Assembly (NCBI RefSeq): GCF_030161475.1
Contig: NZ_BSUG01000032.1
Span: 1 to 64,000, forward strand
Direction: 5' to 3'
Length of the DNA: 64,000 nucleotides
Source of the DNA: Tetragenococcus halophilus subsp. flandriensis
GTDB lineage: Bacteria; Bacillota; Bacilli; Lactobacillales; Enterococcaceae
Below the pieces are notes generated by a model, which was not told the DNA's origin, did no database searches, and saw only the letters and a program-made list of their open reading frames with translations. The position numbers and the translations under genes are program-made. Of the stretch, positions 35,092-44,002 are shown in pieces; within the stretch, counting starts at the first letter, position 1, and each line of letters opens with the position of its first letter.

Positions 35092-36537
35092 ATGAAAAAT
35101 AGGAAAATACCGATTCTGCTTTTTGCTTTACTAGCGATTTTCTTTTTCCGTTTTATCCCAGCACCTACAGGGTTAAACGCGGATGGTATGCAGGTTGTCG
35201 GAATCTTTTTAGGCACGCTACTATTGTGGATTTTTGTAGGGATTGATTGGCCAAGTTTATTATGTTTAGCGGCTTTGACTTTGGTGCCAGCATTAGATCC
35301 GGGGCAAGTTTTTGCTTCATCTTTTGGTAATGAAACTTTTATCTTTTTACTTTTTACTTTTATGCTTACTTACGCTTTGTCGCAGACAAGTATTATTAAA
35401 CGTATTGCACTAGCGTTTATTACTAGTAAGTGGGCACAAAAGGGCGCTTGGCAACTGACATTATTATTTTTATTATCGGTATTATTAATAGGATTATTTA
35501 TTTCCCCAACGGTCTTATTTTTTATTATGCTGCCGATATTAGAAGAGATCTATGGTATTTTAAATCTAAAAAAAGGAAGTACCTTTGCTTCCATATTAAT
35601 GATTGGCTTAGTGATTTCTTGTTCTTTATCTTCGGGGATGACACCTATCGCTCATGTTTTTCCTGTAATTGCATTGGGCGTATTTGAATCTATTGCAAAT
35701 ATGACAATAAGCTACGCAGATTATATGGCTTTTGCGATTCCATCAGGTTTATTAATCTTTTTATTTATGTTGTTAGTTTTCCGCTTTATTTTAAAACCAG
35801 ATACAAAGCAATTTAAACAGTTGGATAAAGCTGACTTTAAAGAAATGCAGACTGAACCTGTTACAACACGGGAAAAAATGATTTTGTCTATTTTTGTTAT
35901 TGTCATTTTATTATGGGTATTACCGGGTATTATTTCGCCTATCTTGCCTAATATAGCAGCAACAATCGATAGCTTTGGAACTGCTGTACCGCCGCTTGCT
36001 GGCGTTGTTGTGTTAGCAATGCTGCGATTGGAAGGCAAACCTTTATTAATTATCAATGAAGCTATCACAAAGGGTGTCTCTTGGCCGAGTCTGATTATGG
36101 CAGCTTCGACTTTAGCCATAGGTAGCGCGCTGACTAATGAAGATATTGGGTTGATTAATTATGTATCAAATGTGATGAAGCCAATTGCACAAGGGCTTTC
36201 GCCGTTATTGATCGTAGGATTATTTATCGCTTGGGCAACTTTTGAATCAAATATTGGCTCGCATATGGTTACTTCACAAGTGGTTACTTCCGTGGCAGTG
36301 CCTATTGCGCTTTCTTCCAATATGGTTGAAGCAGCTTCTCTTGCAGCTGTTATTGGGTTAGTGGCTTCTATCGGCTCAGCTACACCGCCTTCGATGCCTT
36401 ATGTAGCTATCGCTGGTTCTTCTGGTTGGACAAATACCATACAAATGCTAAAATATGGCATGTTAGTAGCAGTAGGAACACTGGTTATTGCATTATTTAT
36501 AGCGTATCCGCTAGCCAATTTATTTATTAATATATAA
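35092..36537 (+). CDS. SLC13/DASS-like anion transporter
   Basis: A membrane protein of about 481 residues with 11-13 hydrophobic segments. It resembles divalent anion:sodium symporters: SFGNETFIFLLFTFMLTYALS in the first half, and FIAWATFESNIGSHMVTSQV and SIGSATPPSMPYVAIAG in the second as inverted-repeat hairpins. ATG at 35092 with GAAAGAAG upstream is chosen over TTG at 35071. The likely substrate is a di- or tricarboxylate or sulfate. Confidence 0.7.
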   Translation: MKNRKIPILLFALLAIFFFRFIPAPTGLNADGMQVVGIFLGTLLLWIFVGIDWPSLLCLAALTLVPALDPGQVFASSFGNETFIFLLFTFMLTYALSQTSIIKRIALAFITSKWAQKGAWQLTLLFLLSVLLIGLFISPTVLFFIMLPILEEIYGILNLKKGSTFASILMIGLVISCSLSSGMTPIAHVFPVIALGVFESIANMTISYADYMAFAIPSGLLIFLFMLLVFRFILKPDTKQFKQLDKADFKEMQTEPVTTREKMILSIFVIVILLWVLPGIISPILPNIAATIDSFGTAVPPLAGVVVLAMLRLEGKPLLIINEAITKGVSWPSLIMAASTLAIGSALTNEDIGLINYVSNVMKPIAQGLSPLLIVGLFIAWATFESNIGSHMVTSQVVTSVAVPIALSSNMVEAASLAAVIGLVASIGSATPPSMPYVAIAGSSGWTNTIQMLKYGMLVAVGTLVIALFIAYPLANLFINI

Positions 36538-36541
36538 TTTT

Positions 36542-36580
36542 AAGCATCCAAAAGGCAATCACGCTTTTAGGATGCTTTTT
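36542..36580 (+). terminator. terminator after the SLC13-like gene
   Basis: Stem AAGCATCC-AAAAG with CTTTTAGGATGCTT (one bulge) followed by T residues. Confidence 0.8.
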
Positions 36581-36584
36581 ATAA

Positions 36585-36831
36585 AAGTTGTATTCGGAAA
36601 AACACCCTAAAGAAAAGGGAAAACAATGTTGGATAAGGGTTGATAGACCAAAAGAATAAGAAATTAATGTTGAACGAGCGGCGATAACCCAAAGAAATAA
36701 CAAATCTACGTCGAATGAACAGCGATAGCGCATAGAAAAGGGAAAACTATGTTGAATGAATCACGATAGCCTAAAACAATCGAAAATCGATGTTGAATAA
36801 GAAAGAATAACGCATAGATAAAAAATAAAGA
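36585..36831. repeat. intergenic 41-bp tandem repeat array C
   Basis: Six units at exact 41-bp steps (36585, 36626, 36667, 36708, 36749, 36790), most beginning ATGTTGAA and containing CGATA and a purine-rich GAAAAGGGAAAA-like stretch. Units are diverged (roughly 60-75 % by eye). The array fills the gap between the SLC13-like and amine-oxidase genes, both on the plus strand. No gene is seen in it. Confidence 0.8.
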
Positions 36832-36842
36832 GGGATAAAATA

Positions 36843-37980
36843 TTGTATGATGTGATTATTATAGGAGCCGGTTCTATGGGAATGGCTGCTGGATATTACT
36901 TAACAGAATCAGGACAAACCGTCGCGTTGATTGATGCTTTTGATCCTCCGCATGATAAAGGTTCCCACCATGGCGAAACTAGGTTGATCCGCCATGCTTA
37001 TGGAGAAGGCAGTAGTTATGTCCCTTTAGCACTGCACGCACAAGGACTATGGGAAACCTTAGAAAAGAGAACTAGTGAACGAATTTTTGTTAAAACCGGC
37101 GTGTTAAATTTTGGTCCTAAAGATAATACATTTTTAGAGACTGTGAAAGATTCAGCTGAAGAATATCATTTGCCACTAGAAGTAATGACAGCAAAGGACA
37201 TTAACCAACGTTGGCCGGGATTTCAATTGGATAAAGATTCTATTGGTTATTTTGAAAAAAGCTCGGGTGTGTTGTTTAGCGAAAATGCAATTCGAACCTA
37301 CCGTATTTTAGCAGAAAGGAAATGGTGCTGATTTATTCACGAATCATTCCATTCAATCAATTAAAGCAAAAGCAGACCAAGTTACTGTAAAATTAGAAAA
37401 TGAAGAAGTGGTTGCTAAAAAATTGCTTATCACTGCCGGTAAGGGAACCAATCAAATAACAAGACTATTAAATATAAAACTACCGCTTATACCGCTACGT
37501 AAGACTTTTTCATGGCTGACTGCTGCTGAAAACTCATATTATAAAGAAGGTAAGTTTCCAGCTTGGGGTTATGACGACGGAAATAGTACTTATTACGGTT
37601 TTCCAGATATAAATGAAAAAGGATTGAAAATCGGTAGACATGATGGAGGACGTCTGTTAGATGATCCGAGAGAATTAGAACAATTTGGAACATATTCGGA
37701 AGATGAGCAGGAAATAATTGGCTTTACACACAAGCATTTTTCAAAAGATATAGAATTAAAAGAAGGTAAAGTATGTACTTATACGAATACGCCGGATGAA
37801 GATTTTATTATCGATTATTTACCAGAATATGAAAATATTATGGTTGCTTGTGGTTTTTCGGGTCATGGTTTTAAATTTGCCAGTGGTATTGGGGAGTGTT
37901 TGGCAAGCATACTGATGGAAAAACAGCCAGCTATTTCTTTGGAAAGTTTTCGATTAAGTCGTTTTGATGATAGCATTTAG
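36843..37980 (+). pseudogene. N-methyltryptophan/sarcosine oxidase-like flavoenzyme, frameshifted
   Basis: FAD-dependent amine oxidase of the SolA/MSOX group. The first frame (36843-37331) has the FAD motif GAGSMGMAAGYYL and DKGSHHGETRLIRHAY. At about 37315-37320 the frame breaks; deleting one A joins it to EGNGADLFTN and the C-terminal part (to 37980), which includes HGFKFASGIGE, the covalent-FAD region usually preceded by Cys (CGFSGHGFKF). The restored length is about 378 residues, normal for the family. The start is TTG with AAAGAGGG upstream. Confidence 0.75.
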
Positions 37981-38000
37981 CGATAACTATTTTAGTGTAT

Positions 38001-38042
38001 AAAAACATCCAAGAAGCATGTAATTGTTTCTTGGATGTTTTT
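38001..38042. terminator. bidirectional terminator
   Basis: A 15-bp stem (38001-38015 with 38028-38042) between the converging oxidase and ECF transporter genes, A-run on one flank and T-run on the other. Confidence 0.85.
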
Positions 38043-38049
38043 CATATAA

Positions 38050-39459
38050 TTACCCTAAATTAACAATCTCATCACACCAATCAGCTGATAGTTCCACATC
38101 GTGAGTAATAATGGCTATAATAGCGTCGGTTTCCTTCAGCATATTTAATAACTCACCAAAATGCTGCATATTAACATAATCTAAACCACTCGTAGGTTCA
38201 TCAAAAATAATCAATTCTTTTCCCGATAAGATAGCTGACGCTATGGCAACACGTTGTTTTTGACCGCCCGATAAACTCATCGGATGACGCTCTTCTAAAC
38301 CCGATAAATTTAGTTTTTCTAATATTTGGTCTTTTTGTTCAGGATATTTTGCGTTGAGTAAAACTTCTTCAGAAACAGATTCGCTAAATAATTGATAATT
38401 TGCATCCTGCATTACTAAAAAGCTTTTCTTAACTAATTCTTTGGGAGAAACTGTTTGGCCGTGCCATAAAATTTTTCCTGCTAAGGGTTTTAATAAGCCA
38501 GTAAGCGTGTTTGCTAGTGTTGTTTTACCTATGCCATTGGGGCCTATGATCCCTGTAATTTTATGTTGACTTAGACCCATTGTTATATTGGATAAAATCG
38601 GGGGATTCCCTTTATAACCAATACTTAAATTTTTCGTTTGTAGCAAATATGAATCTTTAGCATTTACAGTATTTTGTTCTTTTTCCACCAGTATTTTTCG
38701 TTTTTTGGACAAATCCATGGCGCGTAGCCCTTTTTGTCCTAACTCATCATTAGTCAATTGATTAAATTCATTACTTTTCCATTCTTGGACTAACTTACCA
38801 TTTTCAAATAGTACGTAGCGATCAACGAGCCCCTTGGTCCAAGCTAAACGATGCTCGGTGAGAATAATTGTGACTCCTTGTTCCTTTTTTCGTTTTATCA
38901 TTTTTTTGATCTTTTCTACTGCGCTTTGGTCCAAGTTACTCGTAACTTCATCTAATATCAGTACTTTAGGACGAAGAGTATTGGCGGCAGCCATAGCAAT
39001 TTGTTGTTTTTGCCCACCCGATAATTTGAAGATATCGCGGTTAAGTAAGTTTTTGATATCAAGTTCTTCAGACACTTCATGAATACGTTGATAAATTTGA
39101 TCGGAAGGTTTTCCCATATTCTCAGGAGCAAAAGCAAGTTCATATGTGGTATTTGTCGTAAAATGTTGTGTTTTTGGATTTTGAAAAACACTACCAACTA
39201 CCGGGACATAATCTTCAATGTCGGCTTCTCCTGCAACTAAACCGAGTGTTTCAATCTGTCCAGTCAAGTCGCCTTCAATATAGTTAGGGCTGATTCCATT
39301 TAATAAACGACTAAAAGTGGTTTTGCCACTGCCGCTTTTTCCGGAAATAAGAATACATTCACCAGGAGACACTTTTAAATCAATCGACTTTAAAAAAGTA
39401 TCATCTGCATGAAGAAAACGAAATGAGGTATTTTCGCTATTTATTGCATATCGCTTCAT
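38050..39459 (-). CDS. ECF transporter, fused double ATPase
   Basis: A 469-residue protein with two ABC ATPase domains in tandem. First: Walker A SGKSGSGKTT (about residue 38), signature LSGGQKQQ, Walker B LILDEVTSNLD. Second (from about residue 270): GPNGIGKTT, LSGGQKQRVAIA, LIIFDEPTSGLD. It energises the membrane proteins encoded just upstream. Fused EcfA-EcfA' proteins occur in substrate-dedicated (group I) ECF systems. It overlaps the EcfT gene by 4 bp. Confidence 0.88.
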   Translation of the reverse strand: MKRYAINSENTSFRFLHADDTFLKSIDLKVSPGECILISGKSGSGKTTFSRLLNGISPNYIEGDLTGQIETLGLVAGEADIEDYVPVVGSVFQNPKTQHFTTNTTYELAFAPENMGKPSDQIYQRIHEVSEELDIKNLLNRDIFKLSGGQKQQIAMAAANTLRPKVLILDEVTSNLDQSAVEKIKKMIKRKKEQGVTIILTEHRLAWTKGLVDRYVLFENGKLVQEWKSNEFNQLTNDELGQKGLRAMDLSKKRKILVEKEQNTVNAKDSYLLQTKNLSIGYKGNPPILSNITMGLSQHKITGIIGPNGIGKTTLANTLTGLLKPLAGKILWHGQTVSPKELVKKSFLVMQDANYQLFSESVSEEVLLNAKYPEQKDQILEKLNLSGLEERHPMSLSGGQKQRVAIASAILSGKELIIFDEPTSGLDYVNMQHFGELLNMLKETDAIIAIITHDVELSADWCDEIVNLG

Positions 39460-40151
39460 AATAAGCCTCCTATATCAATAACGATGGGAATGAAAGCAAT
39501 AAGCATATAAATCAGGTCGACTTTAGTCATATGAAGATTGATAATTGACGTTTGTTTTCCTGGAATGCTCAATCCTTTAGTTAAAGCAGAAATAGTCAAA
39601 TCCTGTGCCACTTGACTTGCATTCATCAACAGTGGAATTAAAATAAACTCAAAGGTTTGTAAGGGATGCTTAATAAAAGCAATCGGACCTCTTTCAATTC
39701 CTCGAAAAGCCATCGCATTTCTAATCTGATGATAATCTTCGCGCATTGTTGGAAAAAAACGAAAGATAACCGAAAAAGGTACAATAAAAAATTTAGGAAA
39801 ACGCCATTTTTTAAATAAACTGATCCATTCCGCTGAGTGTGTTAATTTTAATGCGTAAATGCCTACAATAATTCCGGGGATTAATTCGCGGAATCCATTA
39901 GCGACCATTGAAAGTGGATAAAGCAACATTGTGTTATCGATATTTGGCAAAATAGTAAAAGTTGTAAACAATTGCAAACTATAAACGATAACAATAATTA
40001 AACCCCATTTGAATTGCTTACTTATAAAAAAAGGTAGAATGAAAATAATGACTGTGATTATTTCGATAAAAATACTGCTATCTAACAATAAAACAATTTG
40101 CGATATCAACAAAAAATAAAGAATTGTCCGCGGATCAAAATGGAAAATCAT
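39456..40151 (-). CDS. ECF transporter transmembrane subunit (EcfT/CbiQ family)
   Basis: A 231-residue membrane protein with five or six hydrophobic segments. The cytoplasmic coupling helices contain MREDYHQIRNAMAFRGIERG and a second DLTISALTKGLSIPG, matching the paired Ala-Arg-Gly-type motifs that contact the ATPases. It overlaps both neighbours by 1-4 bases, so the three genes form a tight operon. Confidence 0.85.
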   Translation of the reverse strand: MIFHFDPRTILYFLLISQIVLLLDSSIFIEIITVIIFILPFFISKQFKWGLIIVIVYSLQLFTTFTILPNIDNTMLLYPLSMVANGFRELIPGIIVGIYALKLTHSAEWISLFKKWRFPKFFIVPFSVIFRFFPTMREDYHQIRNAMAFRGIERGPIAFIKHPLQTFEFILIPLLMNASQVAQDLTISALTKGLSIPGKQTSIINLHMTKVDLIYMLIAFIPIVIDIGGLL

Positions 40152-40756
40152 TAGACAATTCCTGCTTTTTTAAAATGTTTTCTCATCATTCGTTGACCAA
40201 ATAAGCCGCCAACAATGGCTGCGTCAATCAGTAAGATAAACACAGTAATGCCCGTATAATTAGCGATACTTGCAAAGACATCTTCAATATAAGCTGCATC
40301 TTTTCCACGTTCTCTGAGATTAGCTGCATAGCTATCGGGGCTAAATAACAATTGAACGACAGGTCCTGTAGTATTAAAAGAAAATACAATATAACTAATC
40401 AGTAGTCCTATTTTACTTTTATACTTGAAAGCATAGGCGATGATATCGGCAAGAAGGGCGGAAATGACACTTGGAATTAAGGCAAAAGGAAATAATCCGC
40501 TCAAAAAGAAAAATATGCCTAAAACACTACCCATAATCGTAATCGCGCCAAATTTAGGTACTTTTGCGACCATCAACATAAAAATTGTTCCGGCAAGCAA
40601 AGCTGCCATGACAGGAGAATAAGAATAGGAATAACCAGGAATAAGCAGTACCACAATCATTTCAGCGATGCCGACTAATATAAAATATAATGCTGTATAA
40701 ATTCCTATAGAAATTAAATCCGATGTACGTATCGTTTTACTGCTACTTTTTTTCAT
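40151..40756 (-). CDS. ECF transporter S component, Trep_Strep family
   Basis: A 201-residue integral membrane protein with about five or six helices, resembling the MptE/Trep_Strep group of substrate-binding (S) proteins. LISIGIYTALYFILVGIAEM at the N-terminus and FLSGLFPFALIPSVISALLADII are typical. The inner ATG at 40756 has GGAGGT upstream; a frame extending to 40792 covers that site. The substrate of this family is not established. Confidence 0.75.
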   Translation of the reverse strand: MKKSSSKTIRTSDLISIGIYTALYFILVGIAEMIVVLLIPGYSYSYSPVMAALLAGTIFMLMVAKVPKFGAITIMGSVLGIFFFLSGLFPFALIPSVISALLADIIAYAFKYKSKIGLLISYIVFSFNTTGPVVQLLFSPDSYAANLRERGKDAAYIEDVFASIANYTGITVFILLIDAAIVGGLFGQRMMRKHFKKAGIV

Positions 40757-40923
40757 AGTTACCTCCAATAAATTTTTCATCAGTTCCACCAATTTATTAT
40801 ACGCCAGTTATAGATTTAATTATAGGAGGTAGACATTCATTTTACATTTTTTACTTTAGATAGGCGAAATTTGAGTAGTTGAATAGCTCACAGAAAAAGT
40901 TTAGTAATTATTCAGTTCTAGAT

Positions 40924-41577
40924 TTATTTGCTTAAGATATCTTCTAAATTAATACTTTTAGGATTATCCATATGTTTCAGAGTTATCGGATAAACATTGA
41001 ACCTATCTCCGTCTTTCATAGCTTTGAACATGTTAGTGTGCTCTTCTAATGCTTCTTCCATTCTTCCTTCGTGTTTTAATGACGATAGCGCGAGAGTTCT
41101 TATCGTAAAAATGTATCGGTTAAACAAGCTATTAAAGGTCTCATTATTTATAGAAGAAATAATGAATTGATGGAATTTTTGGTCATATTTGAAGAACTCT
41201 TCAATAGAACCTTTTTCATTCATAACTCTTCTTTGATGCTGTAATAATTCTTCTAATTTAGTAAACAATTCTTCATAATTTTTATAATCATTAGCAATAT
41301 AAGAAGTACAATAACCTTCGATGGCTGAACGTATTTGAAAAGTTTCAACAACGTCCTTTTCTGTCATCCGATGTAACTGGAAGCCTTTATTTGGAATCAC
41401 ATCAATATATCTTTCTTGGGTGAGCCGGTTCAACGCCGCTCTCATTGGCGTACGAGAAACCTCTAGTTCTTTTGAAAGTTTAGTTTCCGAGTATATCGTG
41501 TTGTAATCTAATTTATCATTTAAAATCATGTTTAATAAATGATCGTAAATCTTTTGATCTAATGGTTCATAACTCAC
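40924..41577 (-). CDS. GntR-family (FCD) transcription regulator
   Basis: A 217-residue repressor: winged HTH at residues 10-75 (SETKLSKELEVSRTPMRAALNRL) and a C-terminal all-helical FCD ligand domain (about 85-205) with Asp/His residues for metal or acid binding. It is divergent from the four-carbon acid-sugar operon; palindromes between the two promoters are its likely operators. Its ligand is presumably the acid sugar or its oxidised form. Confidence 0.85.
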   Translation of the reverse strand: MSYEPLDQKIYDHLLNMILNDKLDYNTIYSETKLSKELEVSRTPMRAALNRLTQERYIDVIPNKGFQLHRMTEKDVVETFQIRSAIEGYCTSYIANDYKNYEELFTKLEELLQHQRRVMNEKGSIEEFFKYDQKFHQFIISSINNETFNSLFNRYIFTIRTLALSSLKHEGRMEEALEEHTNMFKAMKDGDRFNVYPITLKHMDNPKSINLEDILSK

Positions 41578-41657
41578 AGTTTATGCACCTCCCTAGTCTA
41601 TATATTTTATCTTATCCCTTAAGTATGTGCAATCTACTTTAAAAGTAAAAAAAGCTC

Positions 41658-41687
41658 TTGACGAGTATACCGGTATACTGGTATACT
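41658..41687 (+). promoter_or_regulatory. promoter with overlapping GntR-type operator
   Basis: TTGACG (41658-41663) and TATACT (41682-41687) are 18 bp apart. The spacer is filled by the perfect palindrome AGTATACCGGTATACT (41664-41679) and a second overlapping GTATAC-TG-GTATAC (41673-41686): three GTATAC half-sites in a row. Repressor binding here would block RNA polymerase. Confidence 0.75.
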
Positions 41688-41814
41688 TCTTGTGAAAAAT
41701 GAAAGTGATTCATTTATTTTGAATTCAAAGGAAAGGAAGCGGTAACTAAATTTTTTAATCACAAACTTTCATCAATACTAACTGATAATTATATTTTATA
41801 TGGAGGAATAGATA

Positions 41815-42693
41815 ATGAAAAAAATTGGCTTTATTGGACTAGGAATTATGGGCAAACCGATGGCTGAAAACTTAATCAATGCTGGCGTAGAATTATTAGT
41901 CAATGATTTAAATGAAGATGCTGTTTCTGAACTAGAAAAGTTAGGTGCTACTAGTTCATCTGTGAAGGAAATAGGTAAGCAATGTGACATTATTTTTACC
42001 ATGTTACCTAATGGTGAGATAGTAAATGATATTTTAAGTGAAGTACTAAATCATGTAGAACCGGAAACAATTTTTTGTGATATGAGTTCTATAACACCCA
42101 TTGAAGCAGAGAATAATCATGAAAATTGTAAGCGCTCAAATTGTGAGTATGTTGATGCACCAGTATCTGGGGGAGAACCAGGCGCCATCGATGGCAGCTT
42201 AGCTTTTATGGTAGGAGGTTCTGAACAAGTTTTCGAAGCGCTTAAAGATTATTTCGACATTATGGGAAGTTCAGCTATTTTAGTTGGTGAAACTGGGAGC
42301 GGAAGTGTTACTAAATTAGCTAACCAAATAATCGTTAATAATAATATTGCTGTCGTTTCTGAAGCCCTGGTATTTGCCAAAAAAGCCGGAGCTGATCCTA
42401 ATAAAGTTTACGAAGCTATTCGTGGTGGTTTGGCAGGTAGTTCAGTGTTGGATGCTAAGGCACCTAAAATTATTAATCGTGATTTTACTCCTGGTGGCAA
42501 AATTTCAATCAATCATAAAGATATAAAAAATGTTGTTAATGCTGCTCATGAGATGGACGTTCCCGTGCCGTATACAGCTCAACTTTTTGAAATCTTACAA
42601 TCGTTAAAAGTGGATAATCAATTAGATAAAGACCATAGTGCGATTGTTCATCATTTTGAAAAATTAGCTGATGCTGTAGTCGACCCAAATTAG
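41815..42693 (+). CDS. beta-hydroxyacid dehydrogenase, L-threonate dehydrogenase-like
   Basis: A 292-residue NAD(P)-dependent dehydrogenase of the 3-hydroxyisobutyrate/tartronate-semialdehyde reductase family. Seen: nucleotide loop GFIGLGIMGKPMAENL, substrate-binding DAPVSGGEPGA and catalytic lysine in GSVTKLANQI. Because it is in one operon with a DUF1537 kinase and a GntP permease, it probably oxidises threonate or erythronate to the 2- or 3-oxo acid, as LtnD does. GGAGG precedes the ATG. Confidence 0.82.
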   Translation: MKKIGFIGLGIMGKPMAENLINAGVELLVNDLNEDAVSELEKLGATSSSVKEIGKQCDIIFTMLPNGEIVNDILSEVLNHVEPETIFCDMSSITPIEAENNHENCKRSNCEYVDAPVSGGEPGAIDGSLAFMVGGSEQVFEALKDYFDIMGSSAILVGETGSGSVTKLANQIIVNNNIAVVSEALVFAKKAGADPNKVYEAIRGGLAGSSVLDAKAPKIINRDFTPGGKISINHKDIKNVVNAAHEMDVPVPYTAQLFEILQSLKVDNQLDKDHSAIVHHFEKLADAVVDPN

Positions 42694-42715
42694 ATAAAAC
42701 TAAGGAGGACGTACA

Positions 42716-43981
42716 TTGGAACCAATTATATCAACGACAGGCGCATTAATTGGATTAGTTGTGGCCATCTTATTAATTATATTAAAAGTAACACCTGCTT
42801 ATAGTATGATAACTGGTGCTTTAATAGGCGGACTAATAGGTGGTGGTACTCTTACTGAGACAGTAGAGTTGATGATCGCTGGAGCTCAAGGTATAATGCC
42901 TACTATTTTAAGAATCGTAACAGCTGGTGTATTAGCTGGGATTTTAATGGAATCCGGAGCAGCAACACGTATCGCAAATACGATAGTTAAAGTATTCGGA
43001 GAAAAAAGAGCACTTTTAGCGATTGCTTTGTCAACTTTAGTTTTAACAGCAGTTGGAGTTTTTGGTGATGTTGCTGTTATTACAGTTGCTCCTATAGCTT
43101 TGGCGTTAAGTAAAAGAATCGGATATACTAGTTTTATTTTATTACTTGCGCTAATGGGTGGTGAAAAAGCTGGTATGGTAATATCACCTAATCCACAAAC
43201 AATTGCTACTGCTGAAGGGTTCGATTTGGATTTGTTTCGATTAATGATTTCAAATATTATACCAGCACTAATCGGATTGATTGCTACCGTGTTCTTATGT
43301 AAGTTAATTGAAAAGAAACATATAAATAAAAATGATATTGATTCAAAAGAAGGTGCTAACGAAAATACTGATGAATTACCATCAATTTGGGCTTCATTGA
43401 TAGGACCTATCGTAGTCGTTATCTTGTTAGCTATACGTCCTCTATTTGGAATAGAAGTAGATCCTTTGGTTGCTTTACCTGTCGGAGGAATTGTCGGAAT
43501 TATAGCTATGAGGAAAACGAGAAATCTTAAAACTTATTTGACTGCTGGATTAAATAAAATGATGCCTGTTGCTGTTTTATTAGTAGGTACTGGTACTTTA
43601 TCAGGGATTATCGAGTATTCTAATTTTCAAAATACAATGACAGAATTATTGATTACTTTGAATTTACCACAATTTTTATTGGCGCCTATTGCAGGTATAG
43701 TAATGGCAGGAGCGACTGGTTCAGCTTCAACTGGTGCAACGATTGCTTCGTCAACCTTTTCTTCTACGATTGTAAGTTCTATATCCCCGTTAGCTGGTGG
43801 GGCAATGCTTCATGCCGGTACGATAACTTTAGATAACTTGCCACATGGATCCATATTTAACGCAACTGCAGGGGCAATGAATATGACAGTAAAAGAGCGA
43901 CTAAAATTATTACCATATGAAAGTAGCGTAGGTTTAGTAATTGTAATTACTTCGACCATTATATATGGTGTTATTTTATAA
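42716..43981 (+). CDS. GntP-family permease
   Basis: A 421-residue membrane transporter with about 12 helices of the gluconate:proton symporter (GntP) family. LKVTPAYSMITGALIGGLIGGG and MAGATGSASTGATIASSTF are characteristic. It probably imports the sugar acid used by its operon. The start is TTG with AAGGAGGACG upstream. It follows the dehydrogenase by 22 bp. Confidence 0.83.
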   Translation: MEPIISTTGALIGLVVAILLIILKVTPAYSMITGALIGGLIGGGTLTETVELMIAGAQGIMPTILRIVTAGVLAGILMESGAATRIANTIVKVFGEKRALLAIALSTLVLTAVGVFGDVAVITVAPIALALSKRIGYTSFILLLALMGGEKAGMVISPNPQTIATAEGFDLDLFRLMISNIIPALIGLIATVFLCKLIEKKHINKNDIDSKEGANENTDELPSIWASLIGPIVVVILLAIRPLFGIEVDPLVALPVGGIVGIIAMRKTRNLKTYLTAGLNKMMPVAVLLVGTGTLSGIIEYSNFQNTMTELLITLNLPQFLLAPIAGIVMAGATGSASTGATIASSTFSSTIVSSISPLAGGAMLHAGTITLDNLPHGSIFNATAGAMNMTVKERLKLLPYESSVGLVIVITSTIIYGVIL

Positions 43982-44002
43982 TTAAGAAAGGAGACTAATA
44001 AA

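Noticed and set aside
41734-41747. cre site before the acid-sugar operon
   Set aside because: AGGAAGCGGTAACT matches the core but fails at both terminal conserved bases; it lies well downstream of the promoter. Not listed as a feature.
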